Assembly: GCF_900110145.1 (NCBI RefSeq)
Contig: NZ_FOCP01000018.1
Location: forward strand, 1 to 64,000
Reading direction: 5' to 3'
DNA: 64,000 bases
Source of the DNA: Nitrosomonas marina
Lineage (GTDB): Bacteria > Pseudomonadota > Gammaproteobacteria > Burkholderiales > Nitrosomonadaceae
Positions 16,813 through 25,252 of this stretch are shown here, piece by piece. A program made the translations under genes and the position numbers. Under the pieces are notes generated by a model. It saw only the letters and a list, made by a program, of their open reading frames with translations, did no database searches and had not been told where the DNA came from. How positions within the stretch are numbered: the stretch's first letter is position 1; each line of letters starts with the position of its first letter.

Positions 16813-16837
16813 AAAAAAACGCCCGGCGAACCGGGCG
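16813..16837 (-). terminator. Intrinsic terminator between tail tube and chaperone genes
   Basis: On the transcript, CGCCCGG-TTCG-CCGGGCG forms a 7-bp GC stem followed by seven U. It sits inside the late operon, so it probably attenuates expression from tube gene to chaperones and tape measure. Q-type antitermination upstream could modulate it. Confidence 0.85.
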
Positions 16838-16869
16838 TACAAGGTTGCTGCGGCTGTTTATTCTGTGGG

Positions 16870-17805
16870 TTAGGTGATGGTAATCACCAGCTCGTCATTG
16901 CCGGAATTCGGCAACAAGTCCATGCCCAGGTTGAGCATGACAACGCCGTCCTTATCTGAATAGGACGGTTCTTTAAGCTGCGCGGCTGGCGCGTCAAAAT
17001 CAAATATACTGCCCGCCGTGGTGCCGTGCGTGAGTGCCAGCGCTCCGGTCGTGCCTGCCTGTATCAGGCTGTGCCATGCTTTCGTTGCAACACTGGTCAT
17101 CTTGAATGACGCATTCGCGCTCATGCGGCGGTCCGTGATAGATACACGTTCTTCCCCGACCATGTTCTGGTACGGCACTGTGTTGTTAACTGATATGCTG
17201 AGTGTGTCCAGAATCGGCGATGCGCCGTGCAGGCTGAATGCGGTTGTGTTGGTATTGTTCACCGCCTGCGGAGTCTGGAATGCGGAGTAATCAACGCCGC
17301 CAGGTATCGCCGCGTCTGCTGTCGCATTATACAGCCCGGTGAAGTCAATAGAACAAACCGGAATGCCGCGCGAATTAATGGTAAATGTCGCGTTACCAAA
17401 AGCACCGGTCATTTTGTGCAGCAGTCCGTCCAGGTAATAGTAGATCGTGACTGATTCAAAGCTGCTGGATACCGGGGTATAGACAACGTCGGTCGCCGGT
17501 GTGGCCACTTCAGAGAATCCGCACGCTTCAAGCAGCGGTCCCCATGGTGGCGCGGTGCCTGTGCCTGATGATCCGGCCAGCTCGAACTGAACGGTGATCG
17601 TTGACCATGCCGCGACCTGCACACTGCCGCTTGAGCCTAGATACGCCTTCACTGTGTTGCGTTCCTCGAATTGAGTCTGCACCGGCTGCGGGTTCGATAC
17701 CTGCGCCAGAATTGCATTAGTGCCAGCGGCGGGCGTCGGATCGGTGCCGTACGTAACCTCTTGTTTAATCAATAGCGCAACATTGCGCATCAGCTTGTCT
17801 GCCAT
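16870..17805 (-). CDS. Major tail tube protein
   Basis: A 311-residue protein with the N-terminal pattern LIKQEVTYGTDPTPAAGTNA, typical of siphovirus tube proteins. Beta-rich domains follow, with VTDRR-like ISDITDRRMSA (here VSITDRRMSANASFKM). Length is in the upper range, and residues about 200-311 may form an extra Ig-like surface domain. It is made at high level, and the terminator after it could keep the chaperone and tape measure genes lower. Position between DUF3168 and chaperone genes confirms the call. Confidence 0.85.
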   Translation of the reverse strand: MADKLMRNVALLIKQEVTYGTDPTPAAGTNAILAQVSNPQPVQTQFEERNTVKAYLGSSGSVQVAAWSTITVQFELAGSSGTGTAPPWGPLLEACGFSEVATPATDVVYTPVSSSFESVTIYYYLDGLLHKMTGAFGNATFTINSRGIPVCSIDFTGLYNATADAAIPGGVDYSAFQTPQAVNNTNTTAFSLHGASPILDTLSISVNNTVPYQNMVGEERVSITDRRMSANASFKMTSVATKAWHSLIQAGTTGALALTHGTTAGSIFDFDAPAAQLKEPSYSDKDGVVMLNLGMDLLPNSGNDELVITIT

Positions 17806-17817
17806 TTGTTCCCTCCG

Positions 17818-18165
17818 TTAGGTTAATTCTCTGGTCCTGATCCTGAAATCCATGTAATACGCATACACGCGCGCGTCGTCTTCATAGTCCGCGTCCCCTT
17901 CACTTTCCGCACCATTGCCATCACTCAATGTGGACATAAGTGTTTTTATTTGATCTCTAATAGTCATGAGTTGAGATAAGGACGAGCTGTAGATAAACAT
18001 CTCAACGTCATGTTGACTGTACACGTCTGGCGGGGTCCATCCCGTCTCTGGCTCTGTGTCTATCCTGTACACAACAGCTGGGAATACCGGCGAATCAGGG
18101 AGTCTTACCGGGTACACCTCTGCCAGCGGGGATAACGCGCTATTAATGTCTGCACGTAAATTCAT
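17818..18165 (-). CDS. Tail completion/terminator protein (DUF3168-like)
   Basis: 115 residues: a helix, a beta segment with VRLPDSPVFPAVVYRI, then DVYSQHDVEMFIYSSSLSQL and a C-terminal strand (YAYYMDFRIRTRE). This matches DUF3168/gpU-like tail terminators, which cap the growing tail tube. It lies 12 bp from the tail tube gene and 9 bp from the gp10-like gene, in the standard neck-gene order. Confidence 0.75.
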   Translation of the reverse strand: MNLRADINSALSPLAEVYPVRLPDSPVFPAVVYRIDTEPETGWTPPDVYSQHDVEMFIYSSSLSQLMTIRDQIKTLMSTLSDGNGAESEGDADYEDDARVYAYYMDFRIRTRELT

Positions 18166-18174
18166 AAAATGCTT

Positions 18175-18657
18175 CTACCTTGCTGCGCGGTTTGCTTTTG
18201 CTAATTCCTGCTGCAGCTTTTCGCCCATTCTGGCGATTGCTTCAGCGCGCTTGTTTTCAAGCGATTGCTTGATGAAATGGTTTGCCTGAATGTACTTTGT
18301 CCCGGCTTCAAGGAAACGCCAATAGAAAGGATCGTTTTCCCGACGAGTGACAATACGTCCCGTTTTGGATAACGCCAAAAACTTGGTATGTCGTTTGCCT
18401 AGATCACGCCCATGCCTCACGCCGACGTTATATTGAGTAACGCCAGGCGGTGTTCTGCGTTCCCGCTTGATCGCTATGTTACGAATCATGGCGCCGGTTT
18501 TCTTAAGCCCCTTTTGACGGGCGATCTTTTTCGCCTCGGTACGCAATACACCCGCACCGCTGGCCACCATGCGCCGGACGGTTTTTGTGCTGATCTGCTG
18601 CTTATGATCCGCAAACGCTTTTTGCAGATCGCCGATGCCTTCAACGATAACGGTCAT
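18175..18657 (-). CDS. HK97 gp10-like neck/tail protein
   Basis: A 160-residue basic protein that starts with a helical part (GIGDLQKAFADHKQQISTKT) and contains the gp10-family middle region AGAGVLRTEAKKIARQKG ... KKTGAMIRNIAI. Such proteins sit at the head-tail interface or help tail assembly. It overlaps the repeat protein gene upstream by one base. The C-terminus is a long charged helix. Confidence 0.8.
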   Translation of the reverse strand: MTVIVEGIGDLQKAFADHKQQISTKTVRRMVASGAGVLRTEAKKIARQKGLKKTGAMIRNIAIKRERRTPPGVTQYNVGVRHGRDLGKRHTKFLALSKTGRIVTRRENDPFYWRFLEAGTKYIQANHFIKQSLENKRAEAIARMGEKLQQELAKANRAAR

Positions 18658-20429
18658 CAGTGAATCCTTTTCGGGTATGTCTGCGCCGGTCTGACACTGA
18701 TCACGCGCCCAGGTGAATAGCCTGTGCCTGATGGTGCGCGGACAGTGATCACGCTATCGCTGGTAAATATCAATGCTGTGTCTGTTTCAGTCGCCAGCCC
18801 GATTGATGTCGCTTTTGATCTATCGATCAAGAACGCTGAATCAGTCTCTGATGCATGACCGATCGCGCCACTGAACAGTGCGTCCATATCAAACGCCGCG
18901 TCTGTTTCGTTCCCGATGCTGATCACCCGCGTTTTGTTCCTTGCTGCAGCAAGCGCGCTGTCCGCTTCCGTGGCCAATCCAATCAATACCGTGATTGAAC
19001 CGTCGCTTGAAAACGGGAATGCTGTGTCGGCCTCCGATGATTGGCTGATTGTTCTCTGTTTGCTGACTGATACGTCAAACGCCGCGTCAGATTCAAGTGA
19101 CAGGCCGATCTGCCTTGACTTGAGACTGGTTACTGTGAAGCCTGAATCGGTCTCTGATCCCAGACCAATGCCGAGCGTTTTGAGTATGTCGACAATCTGA
19201 GCGGTGTTCGCCTCCAGTGCCAGCCCTATCGGCACATTCCCGACTGTCGACATTGCAAATGCTGAATCAGTCTCATTCGATAACCCAATATAACGCAGCT
19301 TCACCCAGGTGAACAGGCTGCCGGTATCAGATTCAATAGCCTGAACGATTGATCGTAGTTTCGCGCTGGCTGCGCTGAATGCTGAGTCTGTTTCTGATGC
19401 TTGCCCGATAAATACGCCGCCTGAGCTGGTCACAGCAAACGCTGTGTCGGCTTCGGTCGATTGAAGTATCGACCTGAGTTTAGCGCGTCCAATAGAAAAC
19501 GCGCTATCTGATTCGCTGGCTTGCCCGATCTCTGACGACTTTAACGAAGATGCAGCAAAACCTGTATCTGATTCTGATGGCTGCGCAATCTGTCTGGATT
19601 TTAATCTGCTTGCAGCAAATGCGCTGTCTGATTCTGTCGCCAGGCCGATGGTGACTGTTGACGCCCCGCCAGTAGCGCCAAAGTAAATCAATGACGCTTT
19701 ACTTTTATGGGCGGGGATAAATATCTGATACGGGTCTGCGGTGATCGCCTTGGCTGCTGCTGGCGGAACAGATCGTCCACCTGCATAAATCGCGTAAACA
19801 TGGGACTGCACGTTTTCAAGCAGATTTGATGTCGCTGTTTGCGAGTCTGCTGTCGTGGTCGATGTGATACTGGCGATCTGCCTGCCATTCATGTATATGG
19901 CAACATCACCCGAAAAATCCCAGGTAAACAGATATGTGATCTTGTCGGCAATGTCCGAGCTGGACGGGTCGTCACTGCCTACATTAAGCGTATCAGTCGC
20001 ACCGAAACCGCCGCGCGTGAGCATTTCAAACTGATACGGCGGGCCGAACTGATTGTAATAAATGCGAACGTTACCGCCTGATACAAAACTGCTGAATATG
20101 TCGTGCGGTCCGGTGTCGTATGTTTCCTGCCACGCCATATCAAGCAGCAGGAAGCCGCGATCCATTGGTGCGTATGACAGGCTGCCGGCATGTCCGCTGC
20201 CTGATGTGATCAGTTTGCCGTTTTTAAATGTACAGCCGGATGTTACCAGGTCATTGTTGCCGAACATATCACGCAGCAAGTCTGAGTTATCCGGCAAATA
20301 AGCATGATCAAGATACTTGCTGAACCAGTGCGCACGATCAACCGCGACAGATACACCGACCGGCTTGCGGCGCGGGAATAGTATCTGCGGTATTTCTAAC
20401 CGTGAATCAGGTATAAGCAAGTCTGACAT
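18657..20429 (-). CDS. Virion protein with LamG-like domain and 15 20-residue repeats
   Basis: 590 residues. Residues about 60-235 resemble a LamG/concanavalin-like lectin sandwich (GFLLLDMAWQETYDTGPH, ITYLFTWDFSGDVAIYMNG). Residues about 261-563 are 15 copies of a 20-residue unit with consensus I-G-x-x-x-E-[ST]-D-[ST]-A-F, ended by a Tyr/Pro-rich tail (GTGYSPGRVISVRPAQ). The 20-residue period holds nearly without indels. It is translated between two small virion genes and gp10. A decoration or adhesion protein on the capsid or neck is plausible; the precise role is unknown. Confidence 0.7.
   Translation of the reverse strand: MSDLLIPDSRLEIPQILFPRRKPVGVSVAVDRAHWFSKYLDHAYLPDNSDLLRDMFGNNDLVTSGCTFKNGKLITSGSGHAGSLSYAPMDRGFLLLDMAWQETYDTGPHDIFSSFVSGGNVRIYYNQFGPPYQFEMLTRGGFGATDTLNVGSDDPSSSDIADKITYLFTWDFSGDVAIYMNGRQIASITSTTTADSQTATSNLLENVQSHVYAIYAGGRSVPPAAAKAITADPYQIFIPAHKSKASLIYFGATGGASTVTIGLATESDSAFAASRLKSRQIAQPSESDTGFAASSLKSSEIGQASESDSAFSIGRAKLRSILQSTEADTAFAVTSSGGVFIGQASETDSAFSAASAKLRSIVQAIESDTGSLFTWVKLRYIGLSNETDSAFAMSTVGNVPIGLALEANTAQIVDILKTLGIGLGSETDSGFTVTSLKSRQIGLSLESDAAFDVSVSKQRTISQSSEADTAFPFSSDGSITVLIGLATEADSALAAARNKTRVISIGNETDAAFDMDALFSGAIGHASETDSAFLIDRSKATSIGLATETDTALIFTSDSVITVRAPSGTGYSPGRVISVRPAQTYPKRIH
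18741..19649 (-). repeat. Fifteen tandem 60-bp coding repeats
   Basis: The repeat units of the virion protein run head to tail with a 60-bp period (one unit of 66 bp and one of 63 bp). They are conserved at the I-G and E-x-D-x-A-F positions but divergent at DNA level, so the array is old rather than a recent slippage product. Confidence 0.8.
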
Positions 20430-20869
20430 TACGCGGCCTGGTTAAATGTTAGCGGCGTGATCTTGACGACGTAATCGGAATCCATGGTCTGATCCGCGTC
20501 GTTTTCAATATAAAACGACTGATCGCCGTATAACAGGGGGACATTCGGCAACAGAATGTATTGCTGACTCGTCACATCTTTTACCGGGAATGATCCGATG
20601 TGAATATGCTCGTATCCGTCCTCCGGCTCGGTTGCGTCGCTCGTTCCGTCAATATTAAGTCCCCTGACATACAAATGAACCAGATCGCCTTCTGACGGCG
20701 CAACTGAAAACGAGCAGCTCAGCGACGCATTCGCAAACGGGTATTTGTTGCCAGAAAGCGTGTTTGTCTGTTCGCCTGAAGTGGAAAACGCGCCGCTTGC
20801 CCGTGTCGCTGCGCCGGTTATAACTGTCGTCTGCGATCCGGGTGAATATTCAACGTCACCTGATGCCAT
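20429..20869 (-). CDS. Putative virion protein, unknown
   Basis: The 146-residue protein has no known motif. It is beta-rich, with GSQTTVITGAATRASGAF at the start and YILLPNVPLLYGDQSFYIEN later. It touches the next gene (stop and start share base 20429), so it is translated together with the repeat protein. Its position among neck and head genes suggests a small structural or decoration protein. No signal peptide or membrane segment. Confidence 0.5.
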   Translation of the reverse strand: MASGDVEYSPGSQTTVITGAATRASGAFSTSGEQTNTLSGNKYPFANASLSCSFSVAPSEGDLVHLYVRGLNIDGTSDATEPEDGYEHIHIGSFPVKDVTSQQYILLPNVPLLYGDQSFYIENDADQTMDSDYVVKITPLTFNQAA

Positions 20870-21303
20870 TAGATTTGTCCTCCGATCCTTTTCTCGAGTG
20901 CGTTTTGCACGTGCCCAGGCTTAAGACCCGGCCATCTTGCAATCGTCTCGCTGTAATAAGACGCAACCCAGTCATACTCATCCTGATTAATGGTCCCGCC
21001 GTTAAGTAAATTCGTCATCACAGCTTTGCTTTCCGCGTCAATAACGTTTATCCCTTTAGCCTGAAGCAGCCGCAAAGCTGATGCATGAATTGAAGCGACG
21101 AGCTTGTCGATGAATGCCGCCCCGTTTGAAAGTCCCATACCTGACAATATCTCGCCTTCCGTTATCCGTAATTCACGAGAAACTGGAATGGTGTCGGTTT
21201 CGGCCACCATGGCGTCGTATGCGACCTGATATTGAGCAGGGTCCGCGATACCAATTATTTCTACAGCCCGATCCGCAATTGCAGAATAGTTAATCGAAGG
21301 CAT
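20869..21303 (-). CDS. Hypothetical phage protein
   Basis: A 144-residue, mostly helical protein (YSAIADRAVEIIGIADPAQYQ, GLSNGAAFIDKLVASIHA). It shares one base with the next gene and is probably translationally coupled. I do not recognise the family. The context (between head closure and tail genes) suggests a virion-associated or assembly role. Confidence 0.5.
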   Translation of the reverse strand: MPSINYSAIADRAVEIIGIADPAQYQVAYDAMVAETDTIPVSRELRITEGEILSGMGLSNGAAFIDKLVASIHASALRLLQAKGINVIDAESKAVMTNLLNGGTINQDEYDWVASYYSETIARWPGLKPGHVQNALEKRIGGQI

Positions 21304-21315
21304 TGCAATTAATCC

Positions 21316-21678
21316 CTAAATTGACGGAACCTGACGAATCCGGCGGTAATGCTCGCGTGCTTCCTTGCCCCTTGTTGCCGCGTCGACGCCCTTGCCTTCA
21401 GGGTAGTTTTTCTGCGCCCATCGACCAGTGACCTTATCGTCGTCTTTGACGAGTATGACCAGTGCGCCTCCAGGTGACGGCATTAATTCCGTTCCTGCAA
21501 CTGCAAACTGGATATCCATCTTTGCACATTGGAATGCGCATTCCAGCCAGTATTGATTGATGTCTTTTTCTGCGACGCCAAGCAATGCAAGCCATTCAGG
21601 ATAAAATACACTGGCCTGAATCTCGATCTTTCCGGGTGCGAGCGCTTTCGCCCATGCTGGTAATTGTGCTGTTTTCAT
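21316..21678 (-). CDS. Hypothetical phage protein
   Basis: Starting at ATG 21678, with AGGA eight bases upstream, it gives 120 residues. A longer frame to 21798 overlaps the previous gene and has no ribosome site. The sequence (LPAWAKALAPGKIEIQASVFYPEWLALLG) is mixed alpha/beta with a Trp-rich start and a basic C-terminus (REHYRRIRQVPS). No family is recognised. Confidence 0.55.
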   Translation of the reverse strand: MKTAQLPAWAKALAPGKIEIQASVFYPEWLALLGVAEKDINQYWLECAFQCAKMDIQFAVAGTELMPSPGGALVILVKDDDKVTGRWAQKNYPEGKGVDAATRGKEAREHYRRIRQVPSI

Positions 21679-21727
21679 TTGCGATCCTATGTGTAATAAC
21701 AAGTGACTAATGTTTACATGTAAACAG

Positions 21728-22168
21728 TTAAGCTGCGCGCGCAAACCCTGACGCATTGACCTGCAGCGTAATATCGCTGCCTGTCGTTGTCTCAGCAAAG
21801 TCGTGATGCGTCAGCGGAATGCGCCCGGAATCTGCGGCTGATTCTTCATAAAACACGATTGCCTTTGTGAGCGTGTTATTTGATGCGCCGCCAGCGCTGC
21901 TCCATGTCTGGTCTGGTACGTCGCAATCAACGCGATCATTCGTGTCGTCCACGGTCACAGTCCCGGTCAGACCTGTCTTGCGTGCGTAGTTTGTGAAGTC
22001 CGCCTCTGTCGTACCAGCTTCAGCCAGCAACAATGCAACAGTATCCCGGTCGACTAGCGTCGATTCGGCCTCGTTCGCTTTCAATAACAGAATCCCGACA
22101 TTAGCCGCAGCATCTCTGATCTTTTCAGCAAATGCGCCCTTTGAAATATTAAAAACACCGTCCGCCAT
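21728..22168 (-). CDS. Putative phage virion protein
   Basis: 146 residues. It has an N-terminal helical part (VFNISKGAFAEKIRDAAANV) and a beta-rich C-terminal part with PLTHHDFAETTTGSDITLQV, a pattern seen repeatedly in siphovirus genomes next to head-closure genes. The function is not established; a decoration or capsid-surface role is a guess. The gene is separated from the next by 49 bp that contain the ribosome site at 21687. Confidence 0.5.
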   Translation of the reverse strand: MADGVFNISKGAFAEKIRDAAANVGILLLKANEAESTLVDRDTVALLLAEAGTTEADFTNYARKTGLTGTVTVDDTNDRVDCDVPDQTWSSAGGASNNTLTKAIVFYEESAADSGRIPLTHHDFAETTTGSDITLQVNASGFARAA

Positions 22169-22181
22169 GTTTCCTCCTTAA

Positions 22182-22529
22182 TTAATGTCCCGAGTTTTTC
22201 CCTGTCTCGCAGTCCAGATACAGCCACCTGTTTTTTTCTTTGTAATTGCTTACGTGTTTTATTGCATAGTATTTGCCGTCATAAACGACGCGCATCGTGC
22301 TATCGACGCCGGACACGTAGCGCATCTTGAATAAAACGCGAGATACGCCGGGCTGTCCGCCGTGTTTTGTGATCGATGGTTCATTGCCCGAATAATTGTC
22401 AACGCTAGCCCAAACGTCCGATACAAATACGGACGGATCGTCGGTCAATCCTCCCTCGGAATCCTTTATTTGGGTCACCCGCTCGATAGTGATCTTGCGG
22501 TTCAGTTCGCCTATTGTTGGTTCTGACAT
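22182..22529 (-). CDS. Head closure/head-tail adaptor (SPP1 gp16-like)
   Basis: A 115-residue beta-barrel-like protein that begins GELNRKITIERVTQIKDSEGG, the start typical of the phage head-tail joining family. It also has the middle strands VWASVDNYSGNEP and FKMRYVSGVDSTMRV. It would seal the portal after packaging and connect the tail. It shares a base with the connector gene upstream. Confidence 0.8.
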   Translation of the reverse strand: MSEPTIGELNRKITIERVTQIKDSEGGLTDDPSVFVSDVWASVDNYSGNEPSITKHGGQPGVSRVLFKMRYVSGVDSTMRVVYDGKYYAIKHVSNYKEKNRWLYLDCETGKNSGH

Positions 22530-23098
22530 TATCGATAAGTCCTGTACTTGGCGGCTATACGCTGAAAATACGGATGATTGACAGCGCTTTCGTGGCTGAT
22601 CTCTCCGCGCCTGTGGTACAGGTCTGCAGCGTGCGCCTTGATCCAGTTCTTTATGTCTTCCGGCACTGCAGCTGCTGCTCCGTACCCGGCCACATATTGA
22701 ACGCGTACAGTATTAATTGCGGTCGCGTATGTACTAGGCCATATCTTGCCGACAGCTGGAACGATCCAGCCTTTATTCGGACTGCTGTTGTCCAGCTTGT
22801 AATCAAGTGACGATAACGTCTGCTCTGTACCGTCATCGTCGTCATATTTGATACTGGTGATGCTTATCACCGGCAGAAAATCGAAATTAATCGCTTCCGG
22901 GAAGTTATCTTCGGTTTGTTCTAACGTCTGCGTTATTAACTTGCGTCCTGTCTCTCCTTCAAAGAGATCGACCGCTGAGGCGATATTGCTGGTTATCACA
23001 TCATCCTGACTGGTCGACACGGTTTCATGCAGCCAGTCACGCATCTCGGCTACTGTTACCGGGTATTCTGCAGGCGGTGTGATAATGTTAGTCGCCAT
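22529..23098 (-). CDS. Head-tail connector (gp6-like)
   Basis: A 189-residue protein with the gp6-family helical N-terminus (TVAEMRDWLHETVSTSQDDVI, AVDLFEGETGRKLITQTLEQ). A conserved Tyr-rich segment with IKNWIKAHAADLYHRRGE follows. This all-helical ring protein binds the portal base. It overlaps the 73-residue gene by 11 bp. Confidence 0.82.
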   Translation of the reverse strand: MATNIITPPAEYPVTVAEMRDWLHETVSTSQDDVITSNIASAVDLFEGETGRKLITQTLEQTEDNFPEAINFDFLPVISITSIKYDDDDGTEQTLSSLDYKLDNSSPNKGWIVPAVGKIWPSTYATAINTVRVQYVAGYGAAAAVPEDIKNWIKAHAADLYHRRGEISHESAVNHPYFQRIAAKYRTYR

Positions 23099-23309
23099 TG
23101 CGCTTTGTTCTCTTTACCTGTTTTGCTTGCTTGTTCTCGATCTGGTGATCGTCAGATTTGGCTGTATCCATATAGTCGCCAGCGTGGCACTGCTCTACCA
23201 GGTGGCGCGCATACTCAGCGTCTGTTCTGAGTATTTGTCCGGTCGTGAGTGTCCCGTATCTGGACGTGACAACTATTCCCCTGATCTTTACCCTTACCTG
23301 TTCTGCCAT
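23088..23309 (-). CDS. Small phage protein
   Basis: 73 residues with a short beta-rich start (VRVKIRGIVVTSRYGTLTTG) and a basic tail (NKQAKQVKRTKRNGD). It lies between a terminator that follows the capsid gene and the connector gene. The N-terminus resembles small HK97-type accessory proteins, but the function is unknown. Confidence 0.5.
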   Translation of the reverse strand: MAEQVRVKIRGIVVTSRYGTLTTGQILRTDAEYARHLVEQCHAGDYMDTAKSDDHQIENKQAKQVKRTKRNGD

Positions 23310-23323
23310 ATATACCTCGCAAT

Positions 23324-23348
23324 AAAAAAGCCGCGCATGTACGCGGCT
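23324..23348 (-). terminator. Intrinsic terminator after the capsid gene
   Basis: On the transcript, AGCCGCG-TACATG-CGCGGCT forms a 7-bp stem followed by six U. It sits between capsid and connector genes, so capsid mRNA would be much more abundant than the neck and tail mRNA behind it. Confidence 0.85.
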
Positions 23349-23372
23349 TCTCTGTTGGAATAATTACTTAGT

Positions 23373-24551
23373 TTATGCTGGCGTCAGATCGCCCGCTCGA
23401 ATCGCTGCCGGACGTTCTGTCACTAATGCCAGGCGTCGTTCAGCCCGAATCGTGATAAGGTTCTTGGTGAAGTTGTCGTCATCGCTGTCTGACATTTCAA
23501 CAATAACGCCCTCTCGGTTGTGTACCGTACAGGCCATTGAGAAGTTGCCAACAGCAAAATTATCAGCAGTCATCCCAACCGATGTTATGACAGGTACGCC
23601 GAACAACACGCGCTGACCGGCCTCGTTTACTGTACGCAGACTTTGGCCCGCTGCAGTTGTAAACAGATCAATATCAATCGTCGCCCAATCTGCCGGGTTC
23701 AAAATGATGCCATCAGGATAATCGCCAGCAGCTTCAAGATCGCCAATAACCTTGCGGATAAGCACAAGTTTTTTCAACGTGCTGCCAAGTGCAGCATCAG
23801 CATACCCGTGAGCCGTAAAATTTCCTGTGTCCAATATCCCGCTAATGTTTGGCGCAGTGCCGTTGCCTGAAACAAGCTGCGTCTCAATTTTCCGGTTTAC
23901 GCCATAACGCATGCGGGTATCGACATAGGCTGCCAGCGCTACGTTGTCGGCGGCGAGTTGGCGGCTAATCTTGATCCAGTGCGCCACTGTTGAGACGTGC
24001 ATGCTTTCCAGCGTCCATGTCAGTGCTGATTCGCCTTTTTCAGCACCCTCTGCCGCTTCCGCTGCGCTATTAGTAAATACGTTTTCCTTGGTAAACTCAA
24101 TAGCATTGCTTGTGGTCGGCAAACTTGGCAGGAATGATTCGAGCGTCAACGGCGCGAACGATCCCGGAACAATTCCGGGTTTGCGATCAGGCGCGACATT
24201 GGTGTCCGATCCGGTCAGCGTGTTTTTAACCTCAAAACCAACCGACCCGACCTGACGGCGACCTTTGAGCAAATGCAACTTAGCCTGGTATTCCTCTGAC
24301 TTCACGAACTGATCGCCCCATCCTTCGGATGCCGCTTCTGTGTCACCGGTTACAACGCCGCGCTGTTTGAGCTGCATAACTTCGTCGGCCAGTTCCTGTT
24401 GCTTGATGCCGAAGTTCTTTAGCGCTTCGGCGGTGTCATACGATACCTTGCCGATGTTTTTAATTTCCTCGGATGCCTTGGCGTCGAAGTCGTTTATTTT
24501 CGCTTCGATGCCTTCCATCGATTTGATGAGTTTTTCTAATTGGTCAGACAT
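23373..24551 (-). CDS. HK97-type major capsid protein
   Basis: A 392-residue protein. The N-terminal ~100 residues are a coiled-coil delta/scaffold domain (EGIEAKINDFDAKASEEIKN), expected to be cut off by the protease encoded upstream. The rest has HK97-fold hallmarks (WIKISRQLAADNVALAAYVD, GYADAALGSTLKKLV, ERRLALVTERPAAI). The terminator directly after it, and its position after the protease, fit a highly expressed gene. Confidence 0.93.
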   Translation of the reverse strand: MSDQLEKLIKSMEGIEAKINDFDAKASEEIKNIGKVSYDTAEALKNFGIKQQELADEVMQLKQRGVVTGDTEAASEGWGDQFVKSEEYQAKLHLLKGRRQVGSVGFEVKNTLTGSDTNVAPDRKPGIVPGSFAPLTLESFLPSLPTTSNAIEFTKENVFTNSAAEAAEGAEKGESALTWTLESMHVSTVAHWIKISRQLAADNVALAAYVDTRMRYGVNRKIETQLVSGNGTAPNISGILDTGNFTAHGYADAALGSTLKKLVLIRKVIGDLEAAGDYPDGIILNPADWATIDIDLFTTAAGQSLRTVNEAGQRVLFGVPVITSVGMTADNFAVGNFSMACTVHNREGVIVEMSDSDDDNFTKNLITIRAERRLALVTERPAAIRAGDLTPA

Positions 24552-24553
24552 TT

Positions 24554-25252
24554 CTATCCTTTAATTGTTAAGTTAGAAACTTTCTGGTTGATGCGTTTGA
24601 TCACTTCTTCCAGTTCTTGCGATGCCTTCGCCTCAATCCCATCGTCAGCATCCCGCTGACCGAATACGATTTTTGCGCGGTTGACTATCGCACCTGCCAA
24701 CCCTTTGCTGAGATTGCCTGCATCCCGCAGGAAAAGCTCAAAGTCTCGTATTGTCCTGATGTCATCCAGTTCGCTTTTGACTGAACCTAGATCGATCCTT
24801 GCCGACCTGTCGGCCGGATAAACAACTGGGCTGATCTCGCCGAGAAAACTTACTTTTTCAATAAGCAGTCCGTCGGTGTCTTCCTGATATTTGTAATCGC
24901 TGGCGGCTAGTTTGTAGCCTATCGACAGGCCGTCAAGCGTGCCATGTTTCAGTGCTGCATAAGTATCGTTAGCCCTTGTCATTCCTAGTGTAAGCTCGCC
25001 CTCTACAAGCAGTCCGTGGTCGTCTTCCTCTGCCTTTAACCATTTACCGATTGGCAGTTCCCATGATTCATGCTGCAGAAACATTTTCGGGAGGCCGTTT
25101 ACTTCCAGCGTGTCTTTGTATGCGCCCGGCAATATGGTGTCACCGTAGGAGTCAACCTGATTGAATACGGACGCGTAACCGCTGAAACTGCCCTTTCCGT
25201 TGCTGTCCGCTTTTATCTTGCACTCACTGAGCGATAGTGTTTTCTGTAGCAT
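24554..25252 (-). CDS. HK97 prohead maturation protease (U35)
   Basis: The 232-residue serine protease shows the conserved His (MFLQHESWELPIGKW) and Ser (LDGLSIGYKL) with the usual spacing, and the start SGYASVFNQVDSYGD. It cleaves the capsid delta domain during prohead maturation. The start lies 29 bp inside the portal gene. The C-terminal ~60 residues (from about 170) are an extra helical extension with conserved Arg. Confidence 0.9.
   Translation of the reverse strand: MLQKTLSLSECKIKADSNGKGSFSGYASVFNQVDSYGDTILPGAYKDTLEVNGLPKMFLQHESWELPIGKWLKAEEDDHGLLVEGELTLGMTRANDTYAALKHGTLDGLSIGYKLAASDYKYQEDTDGLLIEKVSFLGEISPVVYPADRSARIDLGSVKSELDDIRTIRDFELFLRDAGNLSKGLAGAIVNRAKIVFGQRDADDGIEAKASQELEEVIKRINQKVSNLTIKG

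Noticed and set aside
18741-19649. Recent tandem duplication or CRISPR-like repeat
   Set aside because: Units are in frame, protein-conserved and DNA-divergent, so this is a coding repeat.
23319-23350. Possible small RNA gene at the hairpin
   Set aside because: A simple stem with U-run on the late strand is fully explained as a terminator.
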